Source: Saprospiraceae bacterium
GTDB lineage: Bacteria > Bacteroidota > Bacteroidia > Chitinophagales > Saprospiraceae
Reading direction: 5' to 3'
Length of the DNA: 64,000 nucleotides
NCBI GenBank assembly: GCA_016717145.1
Contig: JADKGD010000022.1
Span: 1-64,000 of the forward strand
Shown: positions 19,561-28,818 of the stretch, one piece after another
How the letters are laid out: every line of letters begins with the position of its first letter
Position numbering within the stretch: the first letter of the stretch is position 1
The notes under the pieces: model-generated
What the model saw: only the letters and a program-made list of their open reading frames with translations
Told to the model about the DNA's origin: nothing
The model's database searches: none
Made by a program: the position numbers and the translations under genes

Positions 19561-20430
19561 ATGATAAAAGCTTCTGAACTTATATTAAATCCGGATGGCA
19601 GTGTTTACCATCTAAACCTAAGACCTGGCCAGATAGCCCGTAAAATAATAACTGTCGGTGATCAGGACAGGGTATCAGAAGTCAGTAAATATTTTGACAC
19701 GATTGAGTTTACTACCCAAAAACGCGAATTCAAAACTACCACCGGATATTATAAAGATGTGCGTATTTCCGTGATATCTACAGGCATTGGAACAGACAAT
19801 ATTGATATCGTTTTAAACGAACTGGATGCATTAATGAATATTGACCTGCAATCCCGCGAAATAAAAGAAGAACATATTCCGCTTGAGATTTACAGGATAG
19901 GCACTTCAGGTTCGATGAGGACGGAGGTACCGGTAGATAGTTTTGTTATGTCGGCCTTTGCTATTGGATTGGACAATTTATTACATTATTACAAAAGAAA
20001 AGAAAGTGAATCTGAAACAAATATAAGATTACAAGCAGAGGAATTGTTAAAACCATCACTTCCAATGGTTAAGCCATATGCATCAAGTGGCAGCTTACTA
20101 TTATTGAATAGATTTAAAGATTTATGTATACCCGGAATTACGGTCACGTCACCTGGATTTTACGCACCACAAGGGAGAATGTTAAGATTAAAAATTAACT
20201 CATCCGAATTTCTGGATGATCTTCAAAAAATTAATTTGGGCGAACTGAAAACAACAAATTTTGAAATGGAAACTTCAGCCATTTATGGCTTAGCCAATTT
20301 AATGGGGCATCAGGCAATATCCCTTAATGCCATTATCGCAAACAGATCTGCAGGAGAATTTAGTAAAAACAGCCACAAAACAGTGGATAAATTAATTCAG
20401 TGTGCGCTGGATATTATTGTTTTGGATTAA
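19561..20430 (+). CDS. Nucleoside phosphorylase (uridine phosphorylase-like)
   Basis: A 289-residue enzyme of the PNP/UDP family, which splits nucleosides with phosphate into base and ribose-1-phosphate. Signatures are the early phosphate-binding GDQDRVSEVSKYF, the STGIGTDNIDIVLNEL segment, IYRIGTSGSM, the substrate segment NFEMETSAIYGLA with the ribose-binding ME pair, and the closing IANRSAGEF. Uridine is the likeliest substrate, but purine nucleosides cannot be excluded. No signal peptide. It follows the PhnA-like gene by 7 bp. Confidence 0.9.
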   Translation: MIKASELILNPDGSVYHLNLRPGQIARKIITVGDQDRVSEVSKYFDTIEFTTQKREFKTTTGYYKDVRISVISTGIGTDNIDIVLNELDALMNIDLQSREIKEEHIPLEIYRIGTSGSMRTEVPVDSFVMSAFAIGLDNLLHYYKRKESESETNIRLQAEELLKPSLPMVKPYASSGSLLLLNRFKDLCIPGITVTSPGFYAPQGRMLRLKINSSEFLDDLQKINLGELKTTNFEMETSAIYGLANLMGHQAISLNAIIANRSAGEFSKNSHKTVDKLIQCALDIIVLD

Positions 20431-20516
20431 TACAACTTTATAAACTTCAATTTAAACATCATAATAGGTATATTGGTCGATGTTCTTAAATCAGATTTCT
20501 AAATCTTATGGGTCAA

Positions 20517-20549
20517 TTTGATGGATAATTAAGATAAGTCTTATCTTTG
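20517..20549 (+). promoter_or_regulatory. Putative lepB promoter overlapped by a palindrome
   Basis: A TTTG (20517-20520) and a TATCTTTG (20542-20549), 21 bp apart, fit the Bacteroidota -33/-7 pattern. A 17-bp palindrome AAGATAAG-T-CTTATCTT (20531-20547) covers the -7 box and looks like an operator. Confidence 0.5.
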
Positions 20550-20573
20550 TCATGAATTAAAAAAAAAGTTAAA

Positions 20574-22193
20574 GTGAGTATATTGATTTTTCTTATTGTT
20601 TCGTACATATTTTTAAGCATAAGTTTATATTTGTTATTCCCAAAAGCAGGGGTAGCTGCATCGAAAGGGCTGATACCCGGTGTAAATTTTATAGAATGGT
20701 GTAAAATTATTGGTAAAAAACCAATCTCTGCCTTGTGGTTACTTTTTCCAATAGTAAATATATTTACTTTCACGGCGATGGCAGTGGACCTTGTGCGTTC
20801 TTTTGGCAAGTATGCCTTTAAACATAGCGCTGCTGCTGTGATTTATGCGCCTGCGATATTTACTAAAATAGCCCTGTCTAAGACAGATAAATATATTGGG
20901 CCAACTTTATTATCAGAGGCAAATTATGCAAAAAGTATAGAAGAAGCAAAAGCAGCAGGCGATTCATATAAATTAAAACAACTCGAAGAAAAAAATCCCT
21001 ATAAAAAATCTGTTCCAAGAGAGTGGGTAGAGTCTATTGTATTTGCTGTATTTGCAGCAGCATTTATCAGGATGTTTTTGATTGAAGCGTATGTAATACC
21101 AACCCCATCTATGGAAGGATCGCTCAATGTAGGTGACTTCTTATTTGTATCTAAGGCCCATTACGGTATCAGAACTCCAATGACCATTGCCATGATTCCA
21201 CTTCTTCACAATCAGATTCCTATTCTTGGCAAAGAGTCTTATTTGAAAAAACCTAGCCTGGGATATCATAGACTGCCGGCCATTGAAAAAATAGATACTG
21301 GTGAGCCAATAGTTTTTAACTGGCCCGTCGGCGACAGTGTGTACATAACAAGTGAAAGATCATGGACAGTTTCTCAGGTCGCGAGGCAACCTGAAACATT
21401 GTCTAATGACAGGGAATTGGTAATAAAAGTAAAAAATAAAGACTATGTTGTTAGACCCCTGGACAAAAAAGATCATTATATCAAAAGATGTGTTGGCGGG
21501 CCCGGAGATAGTTTACAAGTCAAAGACAGACAGATTTTCCTCAATGGCAAAGCAGTTAAAAATCCAAAACATCTCCAGTTTTTATATCAAATCCAGCTTC
21601 CTCAAAATGTAAGTATAAATAGCAAAAAACTTGATCAGTGGGGCATTGATGAAGGCGATAATGCGTATGGAAAACAAGCTTTGTTTAACAATGGAAATGG
21701 CATTCTGTTTTTGGATAATGAACAGGTTGAAAAATTAAAATCTCTTGACCCGGGTGTACTTATTCAGCATTACCCCCATGAAGCTGAACCGACTAAATTA
21801 TTTCCTTTTGATACCATTATTGGCAAAAATTGGTCTGTAGATAATTATGGTCCAATCTGGATTCCTGCCAAAGGAGCGACGACAAAATTGAACTTAACAA
21901 ATTTGCTTTTATATCGAAGGGTAATTGAAGTTTATGAACAGAATACATTAGAGGTTAAAGGTCAGGACATTTTCATTAATGGTACAAAAGTCGACAGTTA
22001 TACCTTTAAACAGGACTACTATTGGGCTATGGGAGACAACCGACACAATTCCGAAGATTCACGAGCCTGGGGTTATGTTCCATTCGACCATATAGTTGGG
22101 AAGCCATTGTTCATTTGGTTCTCAACAAAGGAAGGCAGCATCAGAAACGGAATCAATTGGGATAGAATATTTACATCAGCCAATAAGGATTAA
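20574..22193 (+). CDS. lepB: Signal peptidase I
   Basis: A 539-residue membrane serine peptidase that removes signal peptides from exported proteins. It starts with GTG at 20574. The N-terminus has two hydrophobic segments (2-22 and about 52-72). A further membrane helix (153-172) leads into the catalytic motif PTPSMEGSL with S179. The general base is K304 in HYIKRCVGGPGD, and the family box GDNRHNSEDSRAWG is near the C-terminus. The enzyme is much longer than E. coli LepB because of inserts between the catalytic boxes, which is common in Bacteroidota. The promoter overlaps a palindrome. Confidence 0.96.
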   Translation: MSILIFLIVSYIFLSISLYLLFPKAGVAASKGLIPGVNFIEWCKIIGKKPISALWLLFPIVNIFTFTAMAVDLVRSFGKYAFKHSAAAVIYAPAIFTKIALSKTDKYIGPTLLSEANYAKSIEEAKAAGDSYKLKQLEEKNPYKKSVPREWVESIVFAVFAAAFIRMFLIEAYVIPTPSMEGSLNVGDFLFVSKAHYGIRTPMTIAMIPLLHNQIPILGKESYLKKPSLGYHRLPAIEKIDTGEPIVFNWPVGDSVYITSERSWTVSQVARQPETLSNDRELVIKVKNKDYVVRPLDKKDHYIKRCVGGPGDSLQVKDRQIFLNGKAVKNPKHLQFLYQIQLPQNVSINSKKLDQWGIDEGDNAYGKQALFNNGNGILFLDNEQVEKLKSLDPGVLIQHYPHEAEPTKLFPFDTIIGKNWSVDNYGPIWIPAKGATTKLNLTNLLLYRRVIEVYEQNTLEVKGQDIFINGTKVDSYTFKQDYYWAMGDNRHNSEDSRAWGYVPFDHIVGKPLFIWFSTKEGSIRNGINWDRIFTSANKD

Positions 22194-22289
22194 AGGTCCC
22201 AATATTTGGCAAAATGAATTACAATCTTAAAAGCTTTATACTTTAAGTTCGTTTTAAATATATATTTTTGCATTAAATGCAACATCCGT

Positions 22290-23186
22290 ATGTTTAAGAT
22301 AAAAAAGAAATGTTTTTATATTGGATTGATTTACATGATGTTGGCTCAGATAGCGTATAGCCAATTGCCAAAAACCGATGTATACCTTGCAGAACTTAAA
22401 AATATTAACATTAAGCCGCAGATACTTTCAGTAAAGTTTCTCAATCATTTTAATAGACATGGTTATAATAATCAGGCAAGGTTTTTTGGTTATAACGAGG
22501 TTTACATGGCTTCAGCTATTGATACAAGCCAATGGACAGATATATATTCGATCGATCTGCTTAAAGAAGAGTTAACAAGGGTCACAGATACTGAAAAATT
22601 AAGTGAATTCTCTCCATGCCCCACACCAATAGAAGGATATTTTTCAGTTGTACGTATCGAAACTGACGGATTGACACAAAGTCTTTGGATTTACCCTAAA
22701 GACAGATCAAATCCAGGAAAAAGGGCACTACCCAATATAAAAAATATAGGCTACCATACATGGATTTCGAGGGACAGTGTTGCCCTATTTCTGGTAGGAA
22801 CCCCAAACACTTTTGCTATAGCAAATATTAGTACCGGTAAAACTGAAATCATTGCAGAAAATATAGGTCGATGCATAAAATTGAGCCCCAAAGGTCACAT
22901 ATCAATAGTACACAAGATAAAACCTGACTTATGGATGTTAAAAAATTATGACATAAAAGATAAAGCCTTTTCCACTGTATGCCAGATGCCTCAAAATACA
23001 GAAGATTTTGATTACCTGCCAAATGGTATTCTTATAGCAGCCGATGGCCCAAAAATTAAAACTTTTAATACCCAAAAAGATATTGAATGGGTAGAAATAG
23101 CTGATTTTACGCTACAAAACATTATGCACATTAACAGATTAAATGTGATCAGGGATAGACTCTTATTTATAAATAATAAAAACTAA
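22290..23186 (+). CDS. Secreted TolB/WD40-like beta-propeller protein
   Basis: A 298-residue exported protein with a signal peptide ending near IAYSQ (about 24). The mature part has repeating four-strand units of the TolB/PD40 kind: EVYMASAIDTSQWTDIYSID, SLWIYPKD, NTFAIANISTGKTEII and DLWMLKNYD. These resemble the periplasmic propellers that pack against binding partners. No catalytic residues are visible. A TATTTTTG element at 22263-22270 could be the -7 box. It is followed after 2 bp by a DUF1684 lipoprotein and then by a metal-receptor gene, so the three probably form an operon. Confidence 0.75.
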   Translation: MFKIKKKCFYIGLIYMMLAQIAYSQLPKTDVYLAELKNINIKPQILSVKFLNHFNRHGYNNQARFFGYNEVYMASAIDTSQWTDIYSIDLLKEELTRVTDTEKLSEFSPCPTPIEGYFSVVRIETDGLTQSLWIYPKDRSNPGKRALPNIKNIGYHTWISRDSVALFLVGTPNTFAIANISTGKTEIIAENIGRCIKLSPKGHISIVHKIKPDLWMLKNYDIKDKAFSTVCQMPQNTEDFDYLPNGILIAADGPKIKTFNTQKDIEWVEIADFTLQNIMHINRLNVIRDRLLFINNKN

Positions 23187-23188
23187 AC

Positions 23189-23815
23189 TTGAAGGCAGTA
23201 ATACATCTTTTACTTTTTATGATTGTGGTTTCCTGTAAAACATCAAAAGAATCGGCTTTATATCAAAAGGAAATTAACGAATTTCAATTATCATACAAAA
23301 GTGGTTTTCTTGACAATCCCAGATCACCATTAAATCAGGATGACCTTGTCAATATTCATTTTTTTAAAGCTGATGCTTCATGGAAACTAAAATGCAGGTG
23401 TACAAAAACAACTGACCCAAGACCATTTGATATGCCGACATATAGTGGCGTAACACGTACATATATGCAACACAGCACATTGGATTGTAATCGCAAGGGG
23501 ACATCCATACATCTTGAATTGTACAAAAACATCCACCAACCTATCAATCCATTGTATAAAAATCATTTGTTTCTTCCATTTAAAGATTTAACAAATGGTG
23601 ACACCACTTATGGGGGAGGCAGATACATCAATTTAATGGATACAAATATTAAAAACGATTCGTTAGAAATTGATTTCAATACAGCGTACAATCCTTGGTG
23701 CGCATATAGTGATGGCTATAATTGCCCCATTCCGCCAAGACCGAACCATGTCGCGCTCCATATTGAAGCTGGTGAAAAAATCTTTAAAGGAATTCATAAA
23801 ACTCCTGATAAGTGA
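23189..23815 (+). CDS. DUF1684 family lipoprotein
   Basis: A 208-residue lipoprotein with a TTG start at 23189, 2 bp after the previous stop. The signal peptide ends in lipobox VVSC. The mature protein matches DUF1684: NPRSPLNQDD near the start, then TYGGGRYINL, a DFNTAYNPWCAYSD segment and CPIPPRPNH before EAGEK. The cysteines and the YGGGRY/NPWC core suggest a conserved binding pocket; the function of the family is unknown. Its end overlaps the GTG start of the next gene by 4 bp, so translation is probably coupled. Confidence 0.85.
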   Translation: MKAVIHLLLFMIVVSCKTSKESALYQKEINEFQLSYKSGFLDNPRSPLNQDDLVNIHFFKADASWKLKCRCTKTTDPRPFDMPTYSGVTRTYMQHSTLDCNRKGTSIHLELYKNIHQPINPLYKNHLFLPFKDLTNGDTTYGGGRYINLMDTNIKNDSLEIDFNTAYNPWCAYSDGYNCPIPPRPNHVALHIEAGEKIFKGIHKTPDK

Positions 23816-24603
23816 TTTCTATAAAAGACCAAACAGGTGTAACCTTAACATTTACTAAACAACCAACACGCATAATTTCACTTGTGCCTTCTTTAACAGA
23901 AACATTATATGATATTGGATTGGGAGATTTTATTTTAGGAGTGACAAAATTCTGTATTCATCCTCCTGGTTTGAAAAATTCAGTACATATTATTGGTGGC
24001 ACCAAAAACCCAAAAATAAAGTCGATTCGGGAAATAAAACCGGACCTGATTATTGCAAACAAAGAAGAAAATCGTCTGGAAGACATACTTGTCTTAAAAA
24101 AAGTGGCGCCTGTTTACATCTCCGACATTTCGAATATAAATGATACCATTTCATTTCTGGCAGATGTGCATAAGCTCTTTCCTCAATCTTCGGTAGAGGC
24201 TCTTTTAGGTAAACTTGAATCCATTTGTAACCAAACACAAGTCCTTCCAATAAAAACCTGTTATTTAATATGGCGGCTTCCTTGGATGACAATTGGAAAT
24301 GACACCTTTATACATACAATGATGGAAACATACGGCTTCGAAAATATATTTTCAAATACGAAAAGATACCCGGTTGTCACATTTGAAGACCTTAGATTGT
24401 TACAGCCTTCTGTAATTATGCTCTCTTCGGAGCCATTTCCATTTAAAGAAAAACATATTGCGGAAATAAAGGATGTGCTTCCTGAATCAAAAATTTTGTT
24501 GGTTGATGGTGAAATGTTTTCATGGTATGGTTCACGCTTGCTAAAAGCGGATATTTATTTAAAATCCCTTCATAAAAGCATTAAAAGCTTATTGATTGAT
24601 TGA
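23812..24603 (+). CDS. BtuF-like helical-backbone metal receptor protein
   Basis: A 263-residue protein of the class III substrate-binding family (cobalamin or iron-chelate receptors). It opens with RIISLVPSLTETLYDIGL, the usual start of the first lobe, and contains KSIREIKPDLIIANKEEN and a second lobe ending AEIKDVLPESKILLVDGEM. It starts with GTG inside the stop of the DUF1684 gene. It has no signal peptide, so unlike true BtuF it may stay in the cytoplasm; cytosolic members are common in Bacteroidota. No permease or ATPase is adjacent. The ligand is unknown. Confidence 0.85.
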   Translation: MISIKDQTGVTLTFTKQPTRIISLVPSLTETLYDIGLGDFILGVTKFCIHPPGLKNSVHIIGGTKNPKIKSIREIKPDLIIANKEENRLEDILVLKKVAPVYISDISNINDTISFLADVHKLFPQSSVEALLGKLESICNQTQVLPIKTCYLIWRLPWMTIGNDTFIHTMMETYGFENIFSNTKRYPVVTFEDLRLLQPSVIMLSSEPFPFKEKHIAEIKDVLPESKILLVDGEMFSWYGSRLLKADIYLKSLHKSIKSLLID

Positions 24604-24669
24604 CATGTATAAATCCTTAATTACATCTTAGGCAAAATACAAATAAGACAAAGTCGTCAATAATAAACA

Positions 24670-24697
24670 TTGTAAACAATAATTTGTAATATATTTG
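24670..24697 (+). promoter_or_regulatory. Putative promoter of the S8 protease gene
   Basis: TTG (24670-24672), 17 bp, TATATTTG (24690-24697), fitting the Bacteroidota -33/-7 consensus, 54 bp before the ATG. Confidence 0.5.
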
Positions 24698-24751
24698 TAT
24701 TTTAATAAGTTATAGATACAAACTTATCGATAAAACTGTCAAAATTTAGTT

Positions 24752-26413
24752 ATGAAAACATGTATTAATTTTAATCCTTTATCTTCGCGCTACTTGATTT
24801 TTGGATTAAATCTATTAGTTTTTTATAATATTTACTTAAACCCAATCAGGACGTATACACAATCCGTACCATGTGAAGGTGTAATCGTACAATATGAAGG
24901 TAACAATTTTAATGACGTTATTAAACACTTAAAATCAAAAAGATCCTCAGATTTATCATGGAGAAAACTTGGAACTTTTACAAAAACATATTTAATTACT
25001 GGAGAGGATTGTGTATATATTTTTAATGAATGTAAAAATATCAGAGACATTATAGCTTTTGAATACAATAGAAAAGTAGCCAATAGAAACAAACCAAATG
25101 ACACAAAACTAAATGAACAGTACTATCTAAATATTATTAAAGCTTTTGAGGCGTGGGATGTCACCACCGGTGGAACTGATTTTACCGGAAGAGAAGTGGT
25201 TATTGGTATCATAGATGATGGTTATGATCTAAATCATGAAGATTTAATTGAAAACATATATACCAACCCTGACGAGCTCCCCGGAGACAACAAGGACAAT
25301 GATGGCAACGGTTATGTGGATGATGTAAGCGGATGGAATACCCGAACCAACAAAGGAATTCACGATGAGAAAAGTCATGGAACTTACATCCTTGGCGTAC
25401 TGGGTGCGTCCGGCAATAATGGCAAGGGTATTTCTGGCATCAATTGGAAAATAAGACTATTGCCTGTCACAACGGGTAATCTGGTAAGTGATGTAGTTGA
25501 AGGCTATGAATATATGCTGGCTGAAAGAAAACAATTTAATTTATCGGGAGGAACTAAGGGATCAAATATTCTGGTATCAAGTTACTCAGGAGGCATATCG
25601 AAAGAGTTTGCAGTAAACTTTCCCGTTTGGTGCGCTGTATATGATAAATTGGGAAGCGAAGGTATCCTGAATATCTCAGCTGCTACCAATGAAGATGATA
25701 ATATTGATATCGTAGGTGATATGCCGTCAACATGTTCAAGCCCTTATTTAATGGTTGTAAACAGCACAAATAAAGCAGACGTAAAGGATGCTGTAACTGG
25801 ATATGGCGCCATAAATGTTGACATTTCTGCTCCCGGTGAAAAAATACTTACTACTGAAGTAACATCCAAGGGACTATACAAAACTGAATCGGGTACTTCT
25901 TTGTCAACACCTATGATTGCGGGTGCTGCAGCTATTCTATATTCATTAGATTGTGAGTCGTTTTATAACCTTGTAAAAAATGACCCCACAGAAGCAGCAC
26001 TCGTGGTAAAAAATGTGCTCATAAAAAGCGTGGATAAAAAAGTAAGTCTGGAAGGCAAATCAGTTTCTGAAGGCAGGCTGAATGTTTTTAAAGCCGTGAA
26101 AGAAATACAGGCTATGTTTGATAATTGTCTTTCTCTACCTTCTCCAATAGGCGCATTACAGATTAATAATGTCCAGCTAGTGGGTTCTACTTTAAAGTTG
26201 GAATATAATAGTCCGGATGAAAGTGTTTTGACATTTTTGGTTTTTGATTCTGCTGGTAAATGTGTTTTAAATGACAAAGTTACCCCTCCTGTTTTGGGTG
26301 ATAAGATATTAAATATATTTTGGGAAGCTAAGATACCCGGTATTTATTATGCCAGCCTGATTTCTTCAAAGGATGCTGCAAGCAAAGGATTTAATGTAAA
26401 ATTAGGCAATTAA
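24752..26413 (+). CDS. Subtilisin-like (S8) secreted serine protease with T9SS-like tail
   Basis: A 553-residue secreted protease. The N-terminal hydrophobic segment (about 14-38) is the export signal, followed by a propeptide-like region to about 125. The catalytic triad is D155 in GIIDDGYDLNH, H209 in KSHGTYI and S383 in GTSLSTPM, with N313 as oxyanion residue in AATNEDD. A calcium-like DNDGNGYVDD loop lies at 182-191. The last ~80 residues have the strand pattern of T9SS C-terminal domains (FDSAGKCVLND, then GIYYASLIS). It is probably released outside the cell for protein digestion. Confidence 0.93.
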   Translation: MKTCINFNPLSSRYLIFGLNLLVFYNIYLNPIRTYTQSVPCEGVIVQYEGNNFNDVIKHLKSKRSSDLSWRKLGTFTKTYLITGEDCVYIFNECKNIRDIIAFEYNRKVANRNKPNDTKLNEQYYLNIIKAFEAWDVTTGGTDFTGREVVIGIIDDGYDLNHEDLIENIYTNPDELPGDNKDNDGNGYVDDVSGWNTRTNKGIHDEKSHGTYILGVLGASGNNGKGISGINWKIRLLPVTTGNLVSDVVEGYEYMLAERKQFNLSGGTKGSNILVSSYSGGISKEFAVNFPVWCAVYDKLGSEGILNISAATNEDDNIDIVGDMPSTCSSPYLMVVNSTNKADVKDAVTGYGAINVDISAPGEKILTTEVTSKGLYKTESGTSLSTPMIAGAAAILYSLDCESFYNLVKNDPTEAALVVKNVLIKSVDKKVSLEGKSVSEGRLNVFKAVKEIQAMFDNCLSLPSPIGALQINNVQLVGSTLKLEYNSPDESVLTFLVFDSAGKCVLNDKVTPPVLGDKILNIFWEAKIPGIYYASLISSKDAASKGFNVKLGN

Positions 26414-26432
26414 TGCTGCCTTTATCTCAGCC

Positions 26433-27221
26433 TTAGTTTATGGCTTTAACCATGTAGCCTTTTTTTTGTAGTATGGCCAAAATACCTTTGTCTCCCGGGA
26501 GATGTGCAGCACCAAGGGCAAAAAAAGCTGGTTTTTCTTCACTCAAACTTATGATTCTGGTAGTCATATGCACGTTTCTATCATAAATCATTAGTTTCCT
26601 GAGTGAACCCATACTCTTTTTGGAGCTGCGATACAAATTTTTTAAATCTGCCCTTTCATACATTTCATTGAGATGCTTCAATTTTTTATTAAATGCTGAC
26701 AAATTACCAACAACATCTTTGAAAGCCTTCAATTGATAATCCAACGGGATCTGCTTTAATATATGCACCTGATCTTCAAATGTTTCCACACCTCTCAAAT
26801 CTTTACCATCTTCCATAGCAAAATACCAGAGAAAATGATCTAATGCTTCTTCATGTTTTCTATGAATCGCTGACTCTGCCAACATGTTGGTTATAAAAAA
26901 CGGTGTAAATTCGTCAAACAAAGTTAGATCGATCCCAAATTCTTTTTTAACAACCCTTAGAATTTTATCATATCTTTTTGGTTTAAATAATTCAGAAAAC
27001 AATGCCCCATTTTGAAGCTTAAAATAAGGCGTCAAGTCTTTAGAAACAGATTCATTAAGGTCCATTTCTGCAGCATACAGGCTTGATTTTCGGATATATA
27101 TCTTTGCTTTTTCTGCATACGTATATGCCGCCTCAGAGCCTAAATGCATGGTACCAAAAATATAATGGCAAGCCTCTGCATCATTTTTGTAAAATTTCCA
27201 AAGCAAACTATCAAATTTCAT
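26433..27221 (-). CDS. TraB/GumN family protein
   Basis: A 262-residue member of the TraB/GumN (Tiki-like) family. It has the N-terminal FGTMHLGSEAAYTYA motif, the acidic AAEMDLNES, and the closing pair FALGAAHLPGDKGI and KGYMVKAI. Conserved glutamates and histidines at both ends suggest metal-dependent peptidase activity, as in the animal Tiki proteins. Most bacterial members carry a signal peptide, but none is evident here. It is convergent with the S8 protease gene, with 19 bp between the ends, and sits downstream of lrp behind a terminator. Confidence 0.88.
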   Translation of the reverse strand: MKFDSLLWKFYKNDAEACHYIFGTMHLGSEAAYTYAEKAKIYIRKSSLYAAEMDLNESVSKDLTPYFKLQNGALFSELFKPKRYDKILRVVKKEFGIDLTLFDEFTPFFITNMLAESAIHRKHEEALDHFLWYFAMEDGKDLRGVETFEDQVHILKQIPLDYQLKAFKDVVGNLSAFNKKLKHLNEMYERADLKNLYRSSKKSMGSLRKLMIYDRNVHMTTRIISLSEEKPAFFALGAAHLPGDKGILAILQKKGYMVKAIN

Positions 27222-27238
27222 AAATAACCGACAATTTA

Positions 27239-27278
27239 TAAAAAAACCGTCATCCCTTCTATAATCAGGTGACGGTTT
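27239..27278 (-). terminator. Terminator downstream of lrp-like gene
   Basis: Stem AAACCGTCA (27244-27252) and TGACGGTTT (27270-27278), with a T run on the minus strand after it. It lies between the Lrp-type gene and the TraB-type gene. Confidence 0.85.
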
Positions 27279-27303
27279 AATTTTTTAAACAAGAATGTAT
27301 AAT

Positions 27304-27792
27304 TTATTCTTCAACATTATCGTAATCAAATGGAAGTACTTTCTCTTTTTTAACTTTCGATAAAGTCATCAATGTCTTCAATCGCTCTATCTCTTCGATC
27401 TGTGATAATGTCTTAAACAATAATTTTTCATAAGAAGGTATGTCCTTACAAACTATTTTTAACAGGAAGTCAGCATCTCCTGTAATAATATAACATTCTG
27501 TTATTTCAGGTACATTCTTAACTTTTGCAATAAAATTGTCCAACGCATTTGGCTTTTGCCATGCTAATGACACCAACACAAAAGTTTTGACATTAAGGCC
27601 TATGGCTGATGAATCAACTTTTGCGTGATAACTTTGAATAATTCCTGATTGTTCAAGTTTTTTAACACGTTCTAAAGTAGGTGCCGGTGATAATCCAATC
27701 CTCTTTGATAAATCAAGATTGGTTATTTTGCTATTTTCCTGAAGCATTTTGACTATTTTCAGGTCTATTTTATCCATCTTGTAATCTGCCAT
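27304..27792 (-). CDS. Lrp/AsnC-family transcriptional regulator
   Basis: A 162-residue regulator. The N-terminal winged helix-turn-helix has KIVKMLQENSKITNLDLSKR and LSPAPTLERVKKLEQSGII. The RAM ligand domain follows, with VLVSLAW, TECYIITGDADFLLKI and IEEIERLKTLMTLSKVKKE. Such proteins bind DNA as octamers and respond to amino acids. The target cannot be told from the window; the neighbours are not amino-acid genes. It has its own terminator and a 220-bp AT-rich upstream region, so it is probably autonomous and self-regulated. Confidence 0.94.
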   Translation of the reverse strand: MADYKMDKIDLKIVKMLQENSKITNLDLSKRIGLSPAPTLERVKKLEQSGIIQSYHAKVDSSAIGLNVKTFVLVSLAWQKPNALDNFIAKVKNVPEITECYIITGDADFLLKIVCKDIPSYEKLLFKTLSQIEEIERLKTLMTLSKVKKEKVLPFDYDNVEE

Positions 27793-27965
27793 TGTAAACT
27801 ATTTTAAAATTTTATTTGTATTTAATTAATAAATTGGGTGCAAAGGAAATAATATTCCCCGCATTTTCTAAATTTTTAAACGAATTAATTTTAGAATTGT
27901 TTTAGATTACAAAGAAAAATAAAAATAAATTTTGTATTTTACAAGTTTTGCTTCACAATAGCCAA

Positions 27966-27999
27966 GAAAAAAAGCCGAAGACTAACAAATCTTCGGCTT
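27966..27999 (-). terminator. Terminator of the 28015-28350 gene
   Basis: A 10-bp perfect stem AAGCCGAAGA (27972-27981) and TCTTCGGCTT (27990-27999), with a T run on the minus strand. Confidence 0.88.
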
Positions 28000-28014
28000 C
28001 GAAACAATTAACTA

Positions 28015-28350
28015 CTAATAAACTATCTTAACATCTACAGGGATGGTGTATAATTTATTATATTCAAGATCTTTTACTTCAATCTTTTCATAATTTAAAG
28101 TACTCTTCACTACCCCATCAAGGTCAGTATTGCTCGTTGATACCACTATAATTTCATGTCGGGAATTAATAAAGAAACTAATATTCAGTTTTGTCCCTGC
28201 ATTGATGTATTGATTATAAGTTATTTTATTTAGATAAGATTTAATCTGATCACTTTCAGACTTTTTAACACCGGTGACATCACCAGCAAAACTGAAATTT
28301 GACATTAATGCAATACAAACTACTGTTAACAAACTTTTTACACTTCTCAT
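28015..28350 (-). CDS. Small secreted protein of unknown function
   Basis: A 111-residue protein with a clear signal peptide (cleavage near SFAG, about 23). The mature part is ~88 residues: a charged helix (KSESDQIKSYLNKI), then strands around LNISFFINSRHEIIVVSTS and a closing ELEYNKLYTIPVDVKIVY-type strand. This resembles small TonB-C-like periplasmic folds frequent in Bacteroidota, but no firm family is claimed. It has its own terminator and a long AT-rich upstream region shared with a divergent lipoprotein gene. Confidence 0.75.
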   Translation of the reverse strand: MRSVKSLLTVVCIALMSNFSFAGDVTGVKKSESDQIKSYLNKITYNQYINAGTKLNISFFINSRHEIIVVSTSNTDLDGVVKSTLNYEKIEVKDLEYNKLYTIPVDVKIVY

Positions 28351-28818
28351 ATTTTTTATATTTAAGGTTTTAAAATAAAATGAATTAAATAAATATTACA
28401 CCTCAATGACGCAAAAAGCTTTCCCAAAGTTGCAGGCCAACATACCAATTTGCTGAACTAATCTACCAAAACAAGATATGAATAGATGAATGGATTATTT
28501 TCAATGCTGCAGAAAATACTTTGTCGGCTGAAAAACTTAGGATATTAATTAGTAAAGCTTTTATGTTTTATATTTTTTGCTTGTTTTATTCGAAAGAAAA
28601 CACATAAAACAATAATTTTGCCAGTACCATATAAAAAGAAGCCATGTAACATAATATGTTCATTGTGAAATATTTTTTTATTTTTAATTACTAATTTATT
28701 GGTTTTCAATAAATTGATTTTATTTTAAAAAATAATTTAAATTTATAGAGTACAAACAATTGATATCTGACTTATATAATCGTAAAACATTTTATTCAAA
28801 TTTTAAATTTTAATCAGT
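28351..28818. other. AT-rich divergent intergenic region
   Basis: About 470 bp between divergent genes with no supportable ORF. A perfect hairpin AATTTATTG (28693-28701), GTTTT loop, CAATAAATT (28707-28715) lies ~100 bp before the lipoprotein gene. Otherwise strongly AT-rich, as expected of a promoter region. Confidence 0.5.
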
